Of a stretch of 64,000 nt of DNA, positions 42,416 through 51,007 are shown one piece after another; the first letter of the stretch is position 1, and each line of letters starts with the position of its first letter. Location of the stretch: the NCBI RefSeq assembly GCF_026339875.1, contig NZ_JAPEPZ010000001.1:6448001-6512000 (forward strand). The letters run 5' to 3'. Under the pieces are notes generated by a model, which was not told the origin of the DNA, made no database searches, and worked only from the letters and a program-made list of their open reading frames with translations. A program made the position numbers and the translations under genes. Source of the DNA: Streptomyces sp. NBC_01571. GTDB taxonomy: Bacteria > Actinomycetota > Actinomycetes > Streptomycetales > Streptomycetaceae.

Positions 42416-42942
42416 CGCACAGATGGCGCGGAGTCTGTCTGTCGGTGGCCGCGATGACGATCGCGGTGGCCGGCTGCTCCGAGGAGCAGAAACGGGAGTA
42501 CACGCTCCCGAAGAGTCTGTGCGGCGTCCCCGCCCCGACGCAGGCTCTCTCCCGGCTGTTGCCGGCGGGCAAGCACCTGGCCCTCGACGAGGCCACCCCG
42601 GTGGCCGACGCGATCACGACGTGCAAGGCGACGGTCGACGGCGACCTGGTGCTCTCCCTGGAGCGGGAGAGCCGGGAGGCGGGGGCTTCGGCACGTGACA
42701 TCGCGGTGAACCAACTCGGTGTCAAGCAGCCGATGTCCGCGGAACGGAACAGCGTCGCGTACGCGGACTGGGCCGCCGTGTCGGTGGTCGAGTGCCGTGG
42801 AGGAGGCGCCGCGGACAAGGACATCTCCGTCGCCGTCAAGGTCCTCAAGCCGGGACACCGTGACGAGTCGGCCATGAAGGAACTGATCCTGGAGTACACG
42901 TCCGCGTTGAAGAAGCAGCGGCCCTGCAAGGAGACCCCGTGA
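42412..42942 (+). CDS. lipoprotein paired with the WXG-like protein
   Basis: 176 aa. Starts at TTG 42412, overlapping the preceding TGA. A lipoprotein signal (VCLSVAAMTIAVAGC, Cys22) precedes a domain with three further Cys (LCGVPAP, TTCKA, VECRG, RPCKE), suggesting disulfides. Coupling to the upstream gene implies a shared function, for example immunity or a surface receptor. Function is unknown. Confidence 0.8.
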   Translation: MTHRWRGVCLSVAAMTIAVAGCSEEQKREYTLPKSLCGVPAPTQALSRLLPAGKHLALDEATPVADAITTCKATVDGDLVLSLERESREAGASARDIAVNQLGVKQPMSAERNSVAYADWAAVSVVECRGGGAADKDISVAVKVLKPGHRDESAMKELILEYTSALKKQRPCKETP

Positions 42943-43811
42943 CCTCTCTCGGCGCAGTCCTCCGCCCCCAGTTGCCCCCGGAACGCCTCCGTGGCGTCGC
43001 CCGGCTCGCGGACGACGTGGGGCTGGAGGAGCTGTGGTTGTGGGAGGACTGTTTCCGGGAGGGCGGGATCTCGGCGGCAGCCGCCACGCTGGCCTGGACC
43101 GAGCGCCTGCGCGTCGGGGTCGGCCTGCTCCCCGTACCCCTGCGCAACGTGGCGCTCGTCGCCATGGAGGCCGCCGCCCTGGACCGGATGTTCCCGGGCC
43201 GGGCGGTGCTCGGTGTCGGGCACGGCGTGCAGGAGTGGATGGGGCAGGTCGGAGCGCGGCCCGAGTCGCCGCTGACCCTGCTGCGCGAGCACCTCGACGC
43301 GCTGCGCGCACTGCTCCGGGGCGAGCGCCTCACCACGCGCGGGCGGTACGTGACCCTGGACGACGTCGCCCTCGACTGGCCCCCGGCCGCCCCCGTGCCC
43401 GTGCTCGCCGGCGCCACCGGACCGCGTACGCTCCGGCTCGCCGGGGAGGCCGCCGACGGCACCGTCCTCACCGCGTCGACCACACCGGCCGGTGTACGGC
43501 GCGCACGCCGGCTCATCGACGAGGGACGCGCGTCCGCCGGCCGCAGCGACCCGCACCGGGTCGTCGTGTATCTCCTGACCGCCACCGGACCCGACGCCGA
43601 GGCCCGGCTCAAGGCCGAGTTCGACTCGGAGGGCCTCGGCTCGGTCCCGGACCTCGGTGTCGCGGGAGGGGCGGGCGCCGTCGCCGAGGCCGTGGGGCGG
43701 CTCGCGGAGGCCGGGGCCGACGCGGTGATCCTCCAGCCCACGGGCGACGAACCGGATCCCGAGGGGTTCGTGCGGTTCGCGGCCGAGGAGGTGCGGGCGC
43801 TCGTTCCGTAG
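42939..43811 (+). CDS. LLM-class flavin-dependent oxidoreductase
   Basis: 290 aa luciferase-like monooxygenase TIM barrel. DDVGLEELWLWEDCF and LRNVALVAMEAAALDRMFPGRAVLGVGHG are the N-terminal family blocks. It probably uses F420 or FMN; actinomycete members often use F420. GTG 42939 overlaps the lipoprotein stop (GTGA). The functional link to it is uncertain. Confidence 0.88.
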   Translation: MTSLGAVLRPQLPPERLRGVARLADDVGLEELWLWEDCFREGGISAAAATLAWTERLRVGVGLLPVPLRNVALVAMEAAALDRMFPGRAVLGVGHGVQEWMGQVGARPESPLTLLREHLDALRALLRGERLTTRGRYVTLDDVALDWPPAAPVPVLAGATGPRTLRLAGEAADGTVLTASTTPAGVRRARRLIDEGRASAGRSDPHRVVVYLLTATGPDAEARLKAEFDSEGLGSVPDLGVAGGAGAVAEAVGRLAEAGADAVILQPTGDEPDPEGFVRFAAEEVRALVP

Positions 43812-43889
43812 GCCGGGCGCGCGTCCACCGGGCGGCAGGCCCGTCCGACGGCGGGCCCGTTGTCAGTGCCGGGTGCCAGACTCGCGTGT

Positions 43890-44393
43890 ATGACAACAGA
43901 GGTCAGCGTGCGGTTGCGGGACGTCGTGGAGGCCGATCTGGAGGCCTTCCTCGCGTACGAGCACGAGCCCGAGGCCCTGCGGCGTTCGAGGTTCACGCCG
44001 CGGCCGCGGGACGCCTTCATGCGGCACTGGAGGGAGCGGATCCTCGGCGACGCGACCTGCCTGGTGCAGGCGGTCGTCGTGGACGAGGAGGTGGCGGGCA
44101 GCATCGTCGCCTGGTGGGAGGACGACCGGCGGTTCATCGGCTACTGGCTGGGCCGCCCGTACTGGGGCCGTGGCATCGGCGGCAGAGCCCTCGGCCTGTT
44201 CCTCGGCATCGAGAAGAACCGGCCCCTGTACGCCGATCCCTTCACCGAGAACACCGCGTCGGTCCGCCTGTTGGAGAAGCACGGCTTCCAGCACACCGGG
44301 ACGGTGCGCCACGGCGAGGACGAACACGCCCTGCTCGTCCTCCCCGGGAACCCCCGGTCGGCTGCGGGGGACGCGTCGCGCGAGCGCCTCTGA
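43890..44393 (+). CDS. GNAT family N-acetyltransferase
   Basis: 167 aa. The acetyl-CoA loop is GRPYWGRGIGGRALGLFL (Q/RxxGxG/A pattern), followed by NTASVRLLEKHGFQHTGTVRHGE, typical of RimJ-like GNATs. ATG 43890 gives MTTEVSVRLRDV; no Shine-Dalgarno is evident, so leaderless translation is possible. The substrate is unknown. Confidence 0.88.
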   Translation: MTTEVSVRLRDVVEADLEAFLAYEHEPEALRRSRFTPRPRDAFMRHWRERILGDATCLVQAVVVDEEVAGSIVAWWEDDRRFIGYWLGRPYWGRGIGGRALGLFLGIEKNRPLYADPFTENTASVRLLEKHGFQHTGTVRHGEDEHALLVLPGNPRSAAGDASRERL

Positions 44394-44426
44394 CCGACGT
44401 CCCTGGCCGCCGGCGCGGGAGAGCCC

Positions 44427-44468
44427 GTGTCCGTCTCAGTCCGGCCGGTGTCCGTCTCAGTCCGGCCG
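44427..44468. repeat. perfect 21-bp tandem duplication at the DinB 3' end
   Basis: The 21-base unit starting GTGTCCGTCTCAGTC is repeated exactly at 44427-44447 and 44448-44468. It covers the last codons of the minus-strand DinB gene. Confidence 0.8.
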
Positions 44469-44969
44469 GTGGCCCCCCGTGCTCCCGTCGATCAGCTCCC
44501 GCACGATGTCCATGTGCCCCGCGTGCCGGGCCGTCTCCTCGACCATGCGGATGAGGACCCAGCGCAGGGAGACCGTCGTGCCGTGCCACGACGTGCCCAC
44601 GTCGTCGAGCGACAGTTCGGCGATCGTGCGGTCCGCGGCGGCGCGGGCGCGGCCGTAGAACTCCACGATCTGTGCCGTCGTCTCGCCCTGGCCCGCGCTC
44701 ATGTCCTCCTCGGAGGCCGGGTCGAACCAGAGCGGCTCGGTCGGCCGCCCGAAGGTCGAGCAGAACCAGCCGTACTCGACGGACGCGAGGTGCTTCACCA
44801 GGCCCAGCAGGTTGGTGCCCGACGGCGTCATCACCCGCCTGAGCCGCTCGTCGTCGAGCCCCTCGAGCTTCCAGAGCACGGCGTCCCGATGCCGGTCGAG
44901 ACTCGCGTGCAGACTCTCCTTCTCGCCGCCCGTGTACGGCACTTGCCCGGTCCCGGTCTTCGTCGTCAT
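44457..44969 (-). CDS. DinB family protein
   Basis: 170 aa four-helix DinB/DUF664 fold. The metal histidines are in LLGLVKHLASVEYGW and ETARHAGHMDIVREL. Family members are thiol transferases or related metal proteins (mycothiol-dependent in actinobacteria). Its stop lies inside a 21-bp tandem duplication. Divergent from the methyltransferase at 45056. Confidence 0.9.
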   Translation of the reverse strand: MTTKTGTGQVPYTGGEKESLHASLDRHRDAVLWKLEGLDDERLRRVMTPSGTNLLGLVKHLASVEYGWFCSTFGRPTEPLWFDPASEEDMSAGQGETTAQIVEFYGRARAAADRTIAELSLDDVGTSWHGTTVSLRWVLIRMVEETARHAGHMDIVRELIDGSTGGHRPD

Positions 44970-45055
44970 GCCCGGAACGTAGCAGCGGCCACCGACACGG
45001 CCGGGCGGCGGAAAACGCCTCGCTTCCCCTGGCTGCCGTTGGGAGGATCGCCGTC

Positions 45056-45826
45056 ATGACCGTTCCGCGTACCTTCGAGGCCCTCGTCGCCGAGGCCGCG
45101 TCCGCGTCCGTCGAGGGGTGGGACTTCTCCTGGTTCGAGGGCCGCGCCACCGAGCAGCGGCCCTCATGGGGGTACGCGCGGGCGATGGGGGAGCGGCTGG
45201 CGCGGGCCGCTGCCGCGCTGGACATCCAGACCGGCGGCGGCGAAGTCCTCGCCTCCGCGCCGAGGATGCCCCCGGTCATGGTCGCCACCGAGGGCTGGCC
45301 CCCGAACGTGGCCAGGGCCACCGCCCTGCTCCGGCCGCGCGGCGCCGTGGTCGTAGCCGCCCCCGAGGACGCGCCGCTGCCCTTCGCCGACGGAGCCTTC
45401 GACCTGGTCACCAGCCGGCATCCCGTCAGCACCCACTGGGCCGAGATCGCCCGTGTCCTGAGCCCCGGCGGCACGTACTTCTCCCAGCAGGTCGGTCCCG
45501 CGAGCGTCTTCGAACTGGTCGAGCACTTCCTGGGGCCGCAGCCGGAGGCGGTCAGGGACGGCCGGCACCCCGACCGGGCCCGAGCCGCCGCGGAGGCCGC
45601 CGGGCTCGACGTCGTCGGCCTGCGTGCGGAGCGGCTGCGCGTCGAGTTCCTCGACATCGGAGCCGTCGTCCACTTCCTGCGCAAGGTGATCTGGATGGTC
45701 CCCGGCTTCACCGTCGAGCGGTACCGGCCCCAACTCCGCTCCCTGCACGAGCGGATCGAGGCGGAGGGGCCGTTCGTCGCCCACAGCACCCGCTTCTTGA
45801 TCGAGGCGCGGAAGCCGCGGCCGTAG
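45056..45826 (+). CDS. SAM-dependent methyltransferase
   Basis: 256 aa class I methyltransferase. Motif I is degenerate LDIQTGGGEVLA; the acidic-loop region reads VVVAAPEDAPLPFADGAFDLVTSRHPVS, a Methyltransf_11 signature; motif III is IARVLSPGGTYFSQQ. The substrate is unknown. ATG 45056 follows GGGAGGA. Confidence 0.9.
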   Translation: MTVPRTFEALVAEAASASVEGWDFSWFEGRATEQRPSWGYARAMGERLARAAAALDIQTGGGEVLASAPRMPPVMVATEGWPPNVARATALLRPRGAVVVAAPEDAPLPFADGAFDLVTSRHPVSTHWAEIARVLSPGGTYFSQQVGPASVFELVEHFLGPQPEAVRDGRHPDRARAAAEAAGLDVVGLRAERLRVEFLDIGAVVHFLRKVIWMVPGFTVERYRPQLRSLHERIEAEGPFVAHSTRFLIEARKPRP

Positions 45827-46161
45827 GAATCAGGGTCGCCGTCGCCGTCGCCGTCGCGGCCGCCCGGAGTTGCGGCTCGGCGAGACCCCGGCGCTCCCCG
45901 CTCCGAGGGCGAACGGGATGATCGACACATGCCGGAACCGAATGACCGAAAACACCCTGATGCGGGCCGTCATGTGCGAGATGTTCCTCCGGATGCCGGC
46001 CGGCTCGCGGGGTTTTCACATCGTTATCGAGGGCGGCTCGCCCTGGTTGATCGCCTCACGTAAGTTCAGACCAAGGTAATTCGCGTGAGCAAAGCCGCGC
46101 GTGTGCGGCACCGCGCGGTGGAGGGGGCTGCGCGGTGCCGCGTCCGCCCCCTGACGCGGGG
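45827..46161. other. gene-poor intergenic region
   Basis: 335 bases. It holds four GTCGCC units (45834-45858), a doubtful 45-codon plus-strand ORF (45942-46079, MTENTLMRAV...), and the terminator hairpin 46105-46141 of the DUF192 gene. The ORF has G/C-rich third positions but no clear ribosome site. Confidence 0.35.
46105..46141 (-). terminator. terminator of the DUF192 gene
   Basis: GCGGCACCGCGC (46105-46116) pairs perfectly with GCGCGGTGCCGC (46130-46141), 21 bases past the DUF192 stop. Confidence 0.65.
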
Positions 46162-46497
46162 TCACCGGCCGTGCAGGGTGACCTGGGCTCCCCGCCGCAC
46201 GCCCCACCGCTCCATCGCCCCGGCCTCCGCCTCCAGGACGTACCGGGAGCGCGGGCGGGGGAGCCCCAGCCGGCCCGGCCGCATCGTCCGCACCGCCAGG
46301 ACCCGAAGTCTCCGGTCCAGGTACGCGACGTCGATCGTGAACCGCATGCCCAGGGTGTGCACCGCGCTCGCCGGACCGAGCAGCAACGCCCCCTCGACCC
46401 CGTCCCGCCCGAGCAGGCCGCGGCGCCGGGCCCGCGCCGACTCGGCGAGTTCCAGCGGCACGGGTTCGGGCGTCCGTTCGGTGGTGAACATGACCAT
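46162..46497 (-). CDS. DUF192 family protein
   Basis: 111 aa. The family pattern is complete: RRRGLLGRDGVEGALLL, SAVHTLGMRFTIDVAYLD, and RYVLEAEAGAMERWGVRRGAQV. DUF192 proteins are small beta proteins of unknown role, sometimes exported. This one has no signal. Two in-frame ATG codons (46497, 46491) are possible. A repeat-rich upstream region separates it from the 6C-like RNA. Confidence 0.85.
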   Translation of the reverse strand: MVMFTTERTPEPVPLELAESARARRRGLLGRDGVEGALLLGPASAVHTLGMRFTIDVAYLDRRLRVLAVRTMRPGRLGLPRPRSRYVLEAEAGAMERWGVRRGAQVTLHGR

Positions 46498-46616
46498 GGC
46501 TGCGAAGTTAGCGCCGCCGTCAAGCGGGCGACGTGGACGCGCGTCACTCTCCCGGAGTACGCAGGGGCGGGAGGGCGCGTGGGGAGCCAGGGGACGTGGA
46601 CCCCATGGATCGCCCT

Positions 46617-46704
46617 GATTCCCTGTGGATTCCTCCGAATACCGCGTGATTCCCTTTGAATCCGTTGTGATCCGGCCAAGATCACGCCCTGAATGAGGGA
46701 TTCC
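46617..46704. promoter_or_regulatory. cluster of phased GATTCC repeats
   Basis: GATTCC occurs at 46617, 46628, 46648 and 46699, with GAATCC at 46658 and GATCC soon after. Spacings of 11, 20 and 10 bases are near helical multiples. It lies between the DUF192 start and the small RNA. It could be a binding array; this is inference. Confidence 0.35.
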
Positions 46705-46739
46705 GCGCTCACCCCGGCGTCGTCGGACGGTTTCGGAGA

Positions 46740-46843
46740 GTAGTTGTGGCACGCCGATGCACGCAGCATCACTTACGAAGGGTTATGGTGGAAACCCCCC
46801 CTCGGGCCGGTCCGTCTCCCCCCCACGGACCGGCCCGTTTTTC
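46740..46843 (+). ncRNA. 6C-like small RNA
   Basis: An untranslated plus-strand segment ending in a textbook terminator. It contains a GATGC/GCATC hairpin (46756-46770), then TTACGAAGGGTTATGGTGG and two runs of seven C: 46795-46801 and 46818-46824. The second C7 is in the loop of a 12-bp stem (GGGCCGGTCCGT / ACGGACCGGCCC). The 6C RNA family of actinomycetes is defined by at least six C in each of two hairpin loops and tends to lie near pilus or chromosome-partition ATPase genes, as here. The 5' end is a guess. Confidence 0.6.
46804..46842 (+). terminator. Rho-independent terminator of the small RNA
   Basis: GGGCCGGTCCGT (46804-46815) pairs with ACGGACCGGCCC (46825-46836), followed by GTTTTT. 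It is the only hairpin in the window with a clear U-tract. Confidence 0.85.
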
Positions 46844-46924
46844 GTGCCCCGACACGGCGGCCCGCCGGGCCGGTGTCTGCGCCCCCGTGCGCCCCCCTGA
46901 CCTCGGGGGCACGGGCCCGGTGAC

Positions 46925-47962
46925 TCAGTGCCGTCCGGCCCAGATGTTCGTCCCCGGCGTCGACACCGCGAAGGTGTCGATCTCCTTCAGCTCCTCGTCC
47001 GTGAGCTTCGGACCGGCCAGCGCCGCCACGTTCTCCTCCAACTGCGCCACGCTGGACGCGCCGATGAGGGCGGAGGTCATCCGCTCGTCGCGCAGCACCC
47101 AGGTGAGCGCGAGCTGGGCGAGGGACTGGCCGCGGCGGGCCGCGATGGCGTTCAGCCCCTTCAGCCGGCGCAGCACCTCGTCGCTCAGCAGCTGCGGGTC
47201 CAGCGACTTGCCCTGCGTGGCCCGCGAGCCCTCCGGGATGCCCTGGAGGTACTTGCCCGTCAGCAGGCCCTGCGCGAGCGGCACGAAGGAGATGCAGCCC
47301 ATGCCGGCCGCCTCCAGCGTGTCGAGCAGGTCGTCGTCCTCGGTCCAGCGGTTGATCATCGAGTACGAGGGCTGGTGGATCAGCGGCCGTACCCCCATTG
47401 AGGTGAGGATCCGGGCGGCCTCCGCGGTCTGCTCGCTGCTGTAGGAGGACACGCCGACGTACAGCGCCTTGCCCTGCTGGACGGCGGACGCGAGCGCGCC
47501 CATCGTCTCCTCGAGCGGGGTGTCCGGATCGAAGCGGTGCGAGTAGAAGATGTCCACGTAGTCGACGCCCATCCGCTGCAGCGAGGCGTCCAGGGAGGAC
47601 AGCAGGTACTTGCGGGAGCCCCACTCGCCGTACGGGCCGGGGTGCATCAGGTATCCCGCCTTGGTGGAGAGCACCAGCTCGTCCCGGTACGGCGCGAAGT
47701 CCTGCTTCAGGAGCTTTCCGAAGTTGAGCTCCGCCGAGCCGGGCGGCGGCCCGTAGTTGTTCGCCAGGTCGAAGTGCGTCACACCGAGGTCGAAGGCGCG
47801 CCGCAGGATCGCGCGCTGCGAGTCGAGCGAGCGGTCGTCGCCGAAGTTGTGCCAGAGGCCGAGCGAGACGGCCGGCAGCTTGAGGCCGCTGCGTCCCGTG
47901 CGCCGGTATTCCATCGAGTCGTACCGCTCCGTGGAGGCGCGGTGAAGAGGCAGGTCGTTCAT
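46925..47962 (-). CDS. aldo/keto reductase
   Basis: 345 aa, AKR family in the style of L-glyceraldehyde-3-phosphate reductase (YghZ). Catalytic residues: Asp in THFDLANNYG, Tyr of the same loop, Lys in STKAGY, His in FYSHRFD. ATG 47962 gives MNDLPLHRAS; the frame remains open upstream but is not conserved-looking. It reduces aldehydes with NADPH; the physiological substrate is unknown. Confidence 0.93.
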   Translation of the reverse strand: MNDLPLHRASTERYDSMEYRRTGRSGLKLPAVSLGLWHNFGDDRSLDSQRAILRRAFDLGVTHFDLANNYGPPPGSAELNFGKLLKQDFAPYRDELVLSTKAGYLMHPGPYGEWGSRKYLLSSLDASLQRMGVDYVDIFYSHRFDPDTPLEETMGALASAVQQGKALYVGVSSYSSEQTAEAARILTSMGVRPLIHQPSYSMINRWTEDDDLLDTLEAAGMGCISFVPLAQGLLTGKYLQGIPEGSRATQGKSLDPQLLSDEVLRRLKGLNAIAARRGQSLAQLALTWVLRDERMTSALIGASSVAQLEENVAALAGPKLTDEELKEIDTFAVSTPGTNIWAGRH

Positions 47963-48149
47963 GGGTACGAACCTATGCCAGGGCGCCGGCACCCGTCGGA
48001 GGAGGCCCGCGAGGGGCCCGGGGGTGGACTTCGGCAGGACATGGCCGGGGGTAGGCTTCGCCCCCGGGGACCGCCATCGTGACAGGGGTTGTGCCGAGCG
48101 AGGCCGCTCGGGCGCGCCGGTCCGATCCGCACGGAGGGGCTGACAACAC

Positions 48150-48923
48150 GTGAACCTGCGGGACAACCTGCGCCGTCTGCTGCTCAGGTTCTATACACGC
48201 AGGGTGGAGGGCCACCTCGACCACGACCAGGTGCCCAAGCACATCGGGGTCATCATGGACGGCAACCGGCGCTGGGCGAAGGCGGCCGGAAGCACCGCCG
48301 CCCAGGGTCACCGGGCCGGAGCCGACAAGATCGAGGAGTTCCTCGGCTGGTGCTCCGAGACGGATGTCGAGGTCGTCACGCTCTGGCTGCTGTCGACCGA
48401 CAACTTCGACCGCCCCGCGGACGAGCTCGTCCCGCTGCTGGGCATCATCGAGGGCGTCGTGCGCACCCTGGCCGCCGACGGCCGCTGGCGCGTGCACCAC
48501 GTCGGCACGCCCGACCTGCTCCCGTCCCCGATGCAGACGGCCCTCAAGGAGGCCGAGGAGGCCACCGCGCACGTCGACGGGATACTCGTCAACGTCGCCA
48601 TCGGCTACGGCGGCCGCCAGGAGATCGCCGACGCGGTCCGCTCGATGCTCCTCGACGCCGCGGACAAGGGCGCCTCGCTCGCCGACGTGGCCGACTCCGT
48701 CGACATCGACCTCATCGGCAAGCACCTGTACACGAGCGCCCAGCCCGATCCGGACCTGGTGATCCGTACCAGCGGCGAACAGCGTCTGTCCGGATTCATG
48801 CTCTGGCAGACCGCCCATTCGGAGTACTACTTCTGCGAAGTCTTCTGGCCCGCCTTCCGCAAGGTCGATTTCCTGCGCGCCCTGCGTGACTACGCGGCGC
48901 GGCACCGCCGCTACGGCGGCTGA
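48150..48923 (+). CDS. uppS: cis-prenyl (isoprenyl/undecaprenyl) diphosphate synthase
   Basis: 257 aa Z-type prenyltransferase. HIGVIMDGNRRWAK (catalytic Asp37), LSTDNFDRP, and RTSGEQRLSGFMLWQTAHSEYYF are the family regions. It condenses isopentenyl diphosphate with an allylic primer to make lipid carriers for cell-wall synthesis or shorter cis-prenyls. Streptomycetes often have two copies. GTG 48150 has GGAGGGG 12 bases before. Confidence 0.93.
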   Translation: MNLRDNLRRLLLRFYTRRVEGHLDHDQVPKHIGVIMDGNRRWAKAAGSTAAQGHRAGADKIEEFLGWCSETDVEVVTLWLLSTDNFDRPADELVPLLGIIEGVVRTLAADGRWRVHHVGTPDLLPSPMQTALKEAEEATAHVDGILVNVAIGYGGRQEIADAVRSMLLDAADKGASLADVADSVDIDLIGKHLYTSAQPDPDLVIRTSGEQRLSGFMLWQTAHSEYYFCEVFWPAFRKVDFLRALRDYAARHRRYGG

Positions 48924-49235
48924 TCCACGGGGTCACCCGGGACGACGCGAGGGACATTGGTCATCCGGAGTTAACGAACGCGTGGTCACATGCTCTTGCA
49001 TGGCCATGCGCGTTCGAGGGCATAAGCCATGCAGGTCGACGCCCGAACCACGGGTGTCGTATCTCAGCGGACGGCACGGGGCCGTCCGCCCGGGAGGCCC
49101 TTTGCACCAGCCCGACCGTGCGGTCACAGCACGGACGAAGTGGAGGGCCGGTCCCCGGCCCGCGCAGCGCGGCCGTCGACCGGTCCAGATCTCCTTCGTC
49201 GCTCCCCGACCTCATCCGAGGGGGTACGTCCTTCC
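48924..49235 (+). other. intergenic region before the PhoH-like gene
   Basis: 312 bases. It holds a 12-bp palindrome GCATGGCCATGC (48998-49009) and an inverted repeat CGGACGGC-N5-GCCGTCCG (49068-49088) that may terminate uppS. No RNA gene recognised. Confidence 0.3.
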
Positions 49236-50561
49236 GTGGTGACCAGCACAAAGCGCCGTATGCCAGACCGGCGCACCTATGTTCTCGACACCAGCGTCCT
49301 GCTGGCCGATCCCAATGCCCTGAGCCGCTTCGACGAGCACGAGGTAGTGCTGCCGATCGTCGTGGTCACGGAGCTGGAGGCCAAGAGGCACCATCCCGAG
49401 CTCGGCTACTTCGCCCGGCAGGCCCTCCGCCTGCTCGACGAGTTCCGGGTGCGGTTCGGCCGCCTCGACGCCCCCATCCCGATCGGGGAACTGGGCGGGA
49501 CCGTACGTGTCGAGCTCAACCACTCGGACCCCAGCGTCCTGCCCAGCGGGTACCGCCTGGGGGACAACGACTCCCGCATCCTCGCGGTCGCCCGCAACCT
49601 GCAGGCCGAGGGGTACGACGTCACTGTCGTATCGAAGGATCTGCCGCTCAGGATCAAGGCCTCGTCCGTCGGTCTCCTCGCCGAGGAGTACCGCGCGGAA
49701 CTGGCCATCACGGGCTCCTCCGGCTGGACCGGAATGTCCGAACTGACCCTGTCGGGCGAGCAGGTGGACCTCCTCTTCGAGGAGGGACACGTCTACGTCC
49801 CCGAGGCGTCCGACCTTCCGGTGCACACCGGTCTGACGATCCAGTCGGAGCGTGGCAAGGCCCTCGGCCGCGTCACGTCCGAGGGCAACGTCCGCCTGGT
49901 GCGCGGCGATCGGGAGGCGTTCGGCATCAAGGGCCGCAGCGCCGAGCAGCGCATCGCGCTCGATCTGCTGCTCGATCCGGACATCGGGATCCTGTCGATG
50001 GGCGGCCGGGCCGGCACCGGCAAGTCCGCGCTCGCGCTCTGCGCCGGTCTGGAGGCCGTCCTGGAGCGGCGCCAGCACCAGAAGGTGATGGTGTTCCGGC
50101 CGCTGTACGCGGTGGGCGGGCAGGAGCTCGGCTATCTGCCCGGTTCCGAGTCCGAGAAGATGAGCCCCTGGGCGCAGGCGGTGTTCGACACACTGTCGGC
50201 GGTCACCTCGCGGGAGGTCATCGAGGAGGTCACCGCGCGCGGCATGCTGGAGGTCCTGCCGCTCACGCACATCCGCGGCCGCTCGCTGCACGACGCCTTC
50301 GTGATCGTGGACGAGGCACAGTCGCTGGAACGGAACGTGCTGCTGACCGTTCTGTCCCGGATCGGCGCCAATTCACGGGTGGTTCTCACCCATGACGTGG
50401 CACAACGGGACAACCTGCGAGTCGGCCGGTACGACGGAGTGGTCGCCGTCGTCGAGAAGTTGAAGGGCCACCCGCTCTTCGCGCACGTGACGCTGAACCG
50501 TTCCGAGCGCTCCCAGATCGCGGCGCTCGTGACCGAAATGCTGGAGGACGGACAGATCTGA
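49236..50561 (+). CDS. PIN-PhoH family ATPase
   Basis: 441 aa. An N-terminal PIN nuclease-like domain (residues 10-150; [41 protein letters not shown] with acidic metal residues) is joined to a PhoH-like ATPase (Walker [12 protein letters not shown] near 259, Walker [10 protein letters not shown]). PIN-PhoH proteins unwind and cleave RNA; the actinobacterial form is often within PhoH2 modules. GTG 49236 (or 49239) has GAGGGGG upstream. Confidence 0.93.
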   Translation: MVTSTKRRMPDRRTYVLDTSVLLADPNALSRFDEHEVVLPIVVVTELEAKRHHPELGYFARQALRLLDEFRVRFGRLDAPIPIGELGGTVRVELNHSDPSVLPSGYRLGDNDSRILAVARNLQAEGYDVTVVSKDLPLRIKASSVGLLAEEYRAELAITGSSGWTGMSELTLSGEQVDLLFEEGHVYVPEASDLPVHTGLTIQSERGKALGRVTSEGNVRLVRGDREAFGIKGRSAEQRIALDLLLDPDIGILSMGGRAGTGKSALALCAGLEAVLERRQHQKVMVFRPLYAVGGQELGYLPGSESEKMSPWAQAVFDTLSAVTSREVIEEVTARGMLEVLPLTHIRGRSLHDAFVIVDEAQSLERNVLLTVLSRIGANSRVVLTHDVAQRDNLRVGRYDGVVAVVEKLKGHPLFAHVTLNRSERSQIAALVTEMLEDGQI

Positions 50562-50630
50562 CCGCACCTGGCACCGCCTGCCCCCTCCTGACCCCACTTG
50601 GTCAAAGGGTGGCGGATACACGGTAGTTGG

Positions 50631-50669
50631 CGCCGTCCGGCAGAAGGCGAAGAGCCTAGCCGGGCGGCG
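50631..50669 (+). terminator. probable terminator of the PhoH gene
   Basis: CGCCGTCCGGC (50631-50641) pairs with GCCGGGCGGCG (50659-50669), one G-U pair, loop 17 bases. Confidence 0.45.
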
Positions 50670-50713
50670 TCTTCGTGCGCGCTTGTTTCCGAAAAACCGC
50701 TGGGGCAAACGGG

Positions 50714-50729
50714 GTGTGAGCTTTCACAC
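50714..50729. promoter_or_regulatory. Crp-like dyad upstream of the transglycosylase
   Basis: GTGTGA-GCTT-TCACAC is a perfect inverted repeat. It contains GTG-N6-CAC, the half-site spacing reported for Streptomyces Crp. It lies 279 bases upstream of the start codon. Binding is inference. Confidence 0.4.
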
Positions 50730-51007
50730 GCAACTGGGAATTGCCTCGACGCGTCCGGTTGCGGCAGAGTCTCAGTCCTGTCAGGCCCCGCATACGACAC
50801 ACCTGTACCCCCAGCGGTACGGAACAACAGGAACCTCAGAACTCCATAGAGCCGTCGTATGCCGCCCGCGCACCATGCGGCGCTCCCCGAGAGGGAGTTG
50901 CCCACCGGGCCCGTGCCTCCCGTGACCATGCAGTGCGGAGGCCAGCGCCAGGGGCAAGATTGCGTCCGCGAGGGTCACCTAAGCGGGCGATGCTGGAAGG
51001 AAACCGT

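Larger units (their letters stand above)
46498..46924. other. DUF192 / aldo-keto reductase intergenic region
   Basis: 427 bases without a protein gene. It contains the GATTCC array and the 6C-like RNA; 46843-46924 holds only GC-rich sequence, with the convergent reductase ending at 46925. Confidence 0.5.
50562..51007 (+). other. long leader of the transglycosylase gene
   Basis: 446 bases. A 50631-50669 hairpin (CGCCGTCCGGC / GCCGGGCGGCG) ends the PhoH gene. The dyad GTGTGA-N4-TCACAC is at 50714-50729. The rest (about 280 bases) is moderately structured but lacks the conserved boxes of the c-di-AMP riboswitch found before many Streptomyces cell-wall hydrolases. Confidence 0.35.

Noticed and set aside
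50670..51007. c-di-AMP (ydaO) riboswitch before the transglycosylase
   Set aside because: Such leaders are common before Streptomyces wall hydrolases, but the conserved boxes (GGGGUGAAUC-like and CCGAAUCCGUCAGCU-like) are absent here.
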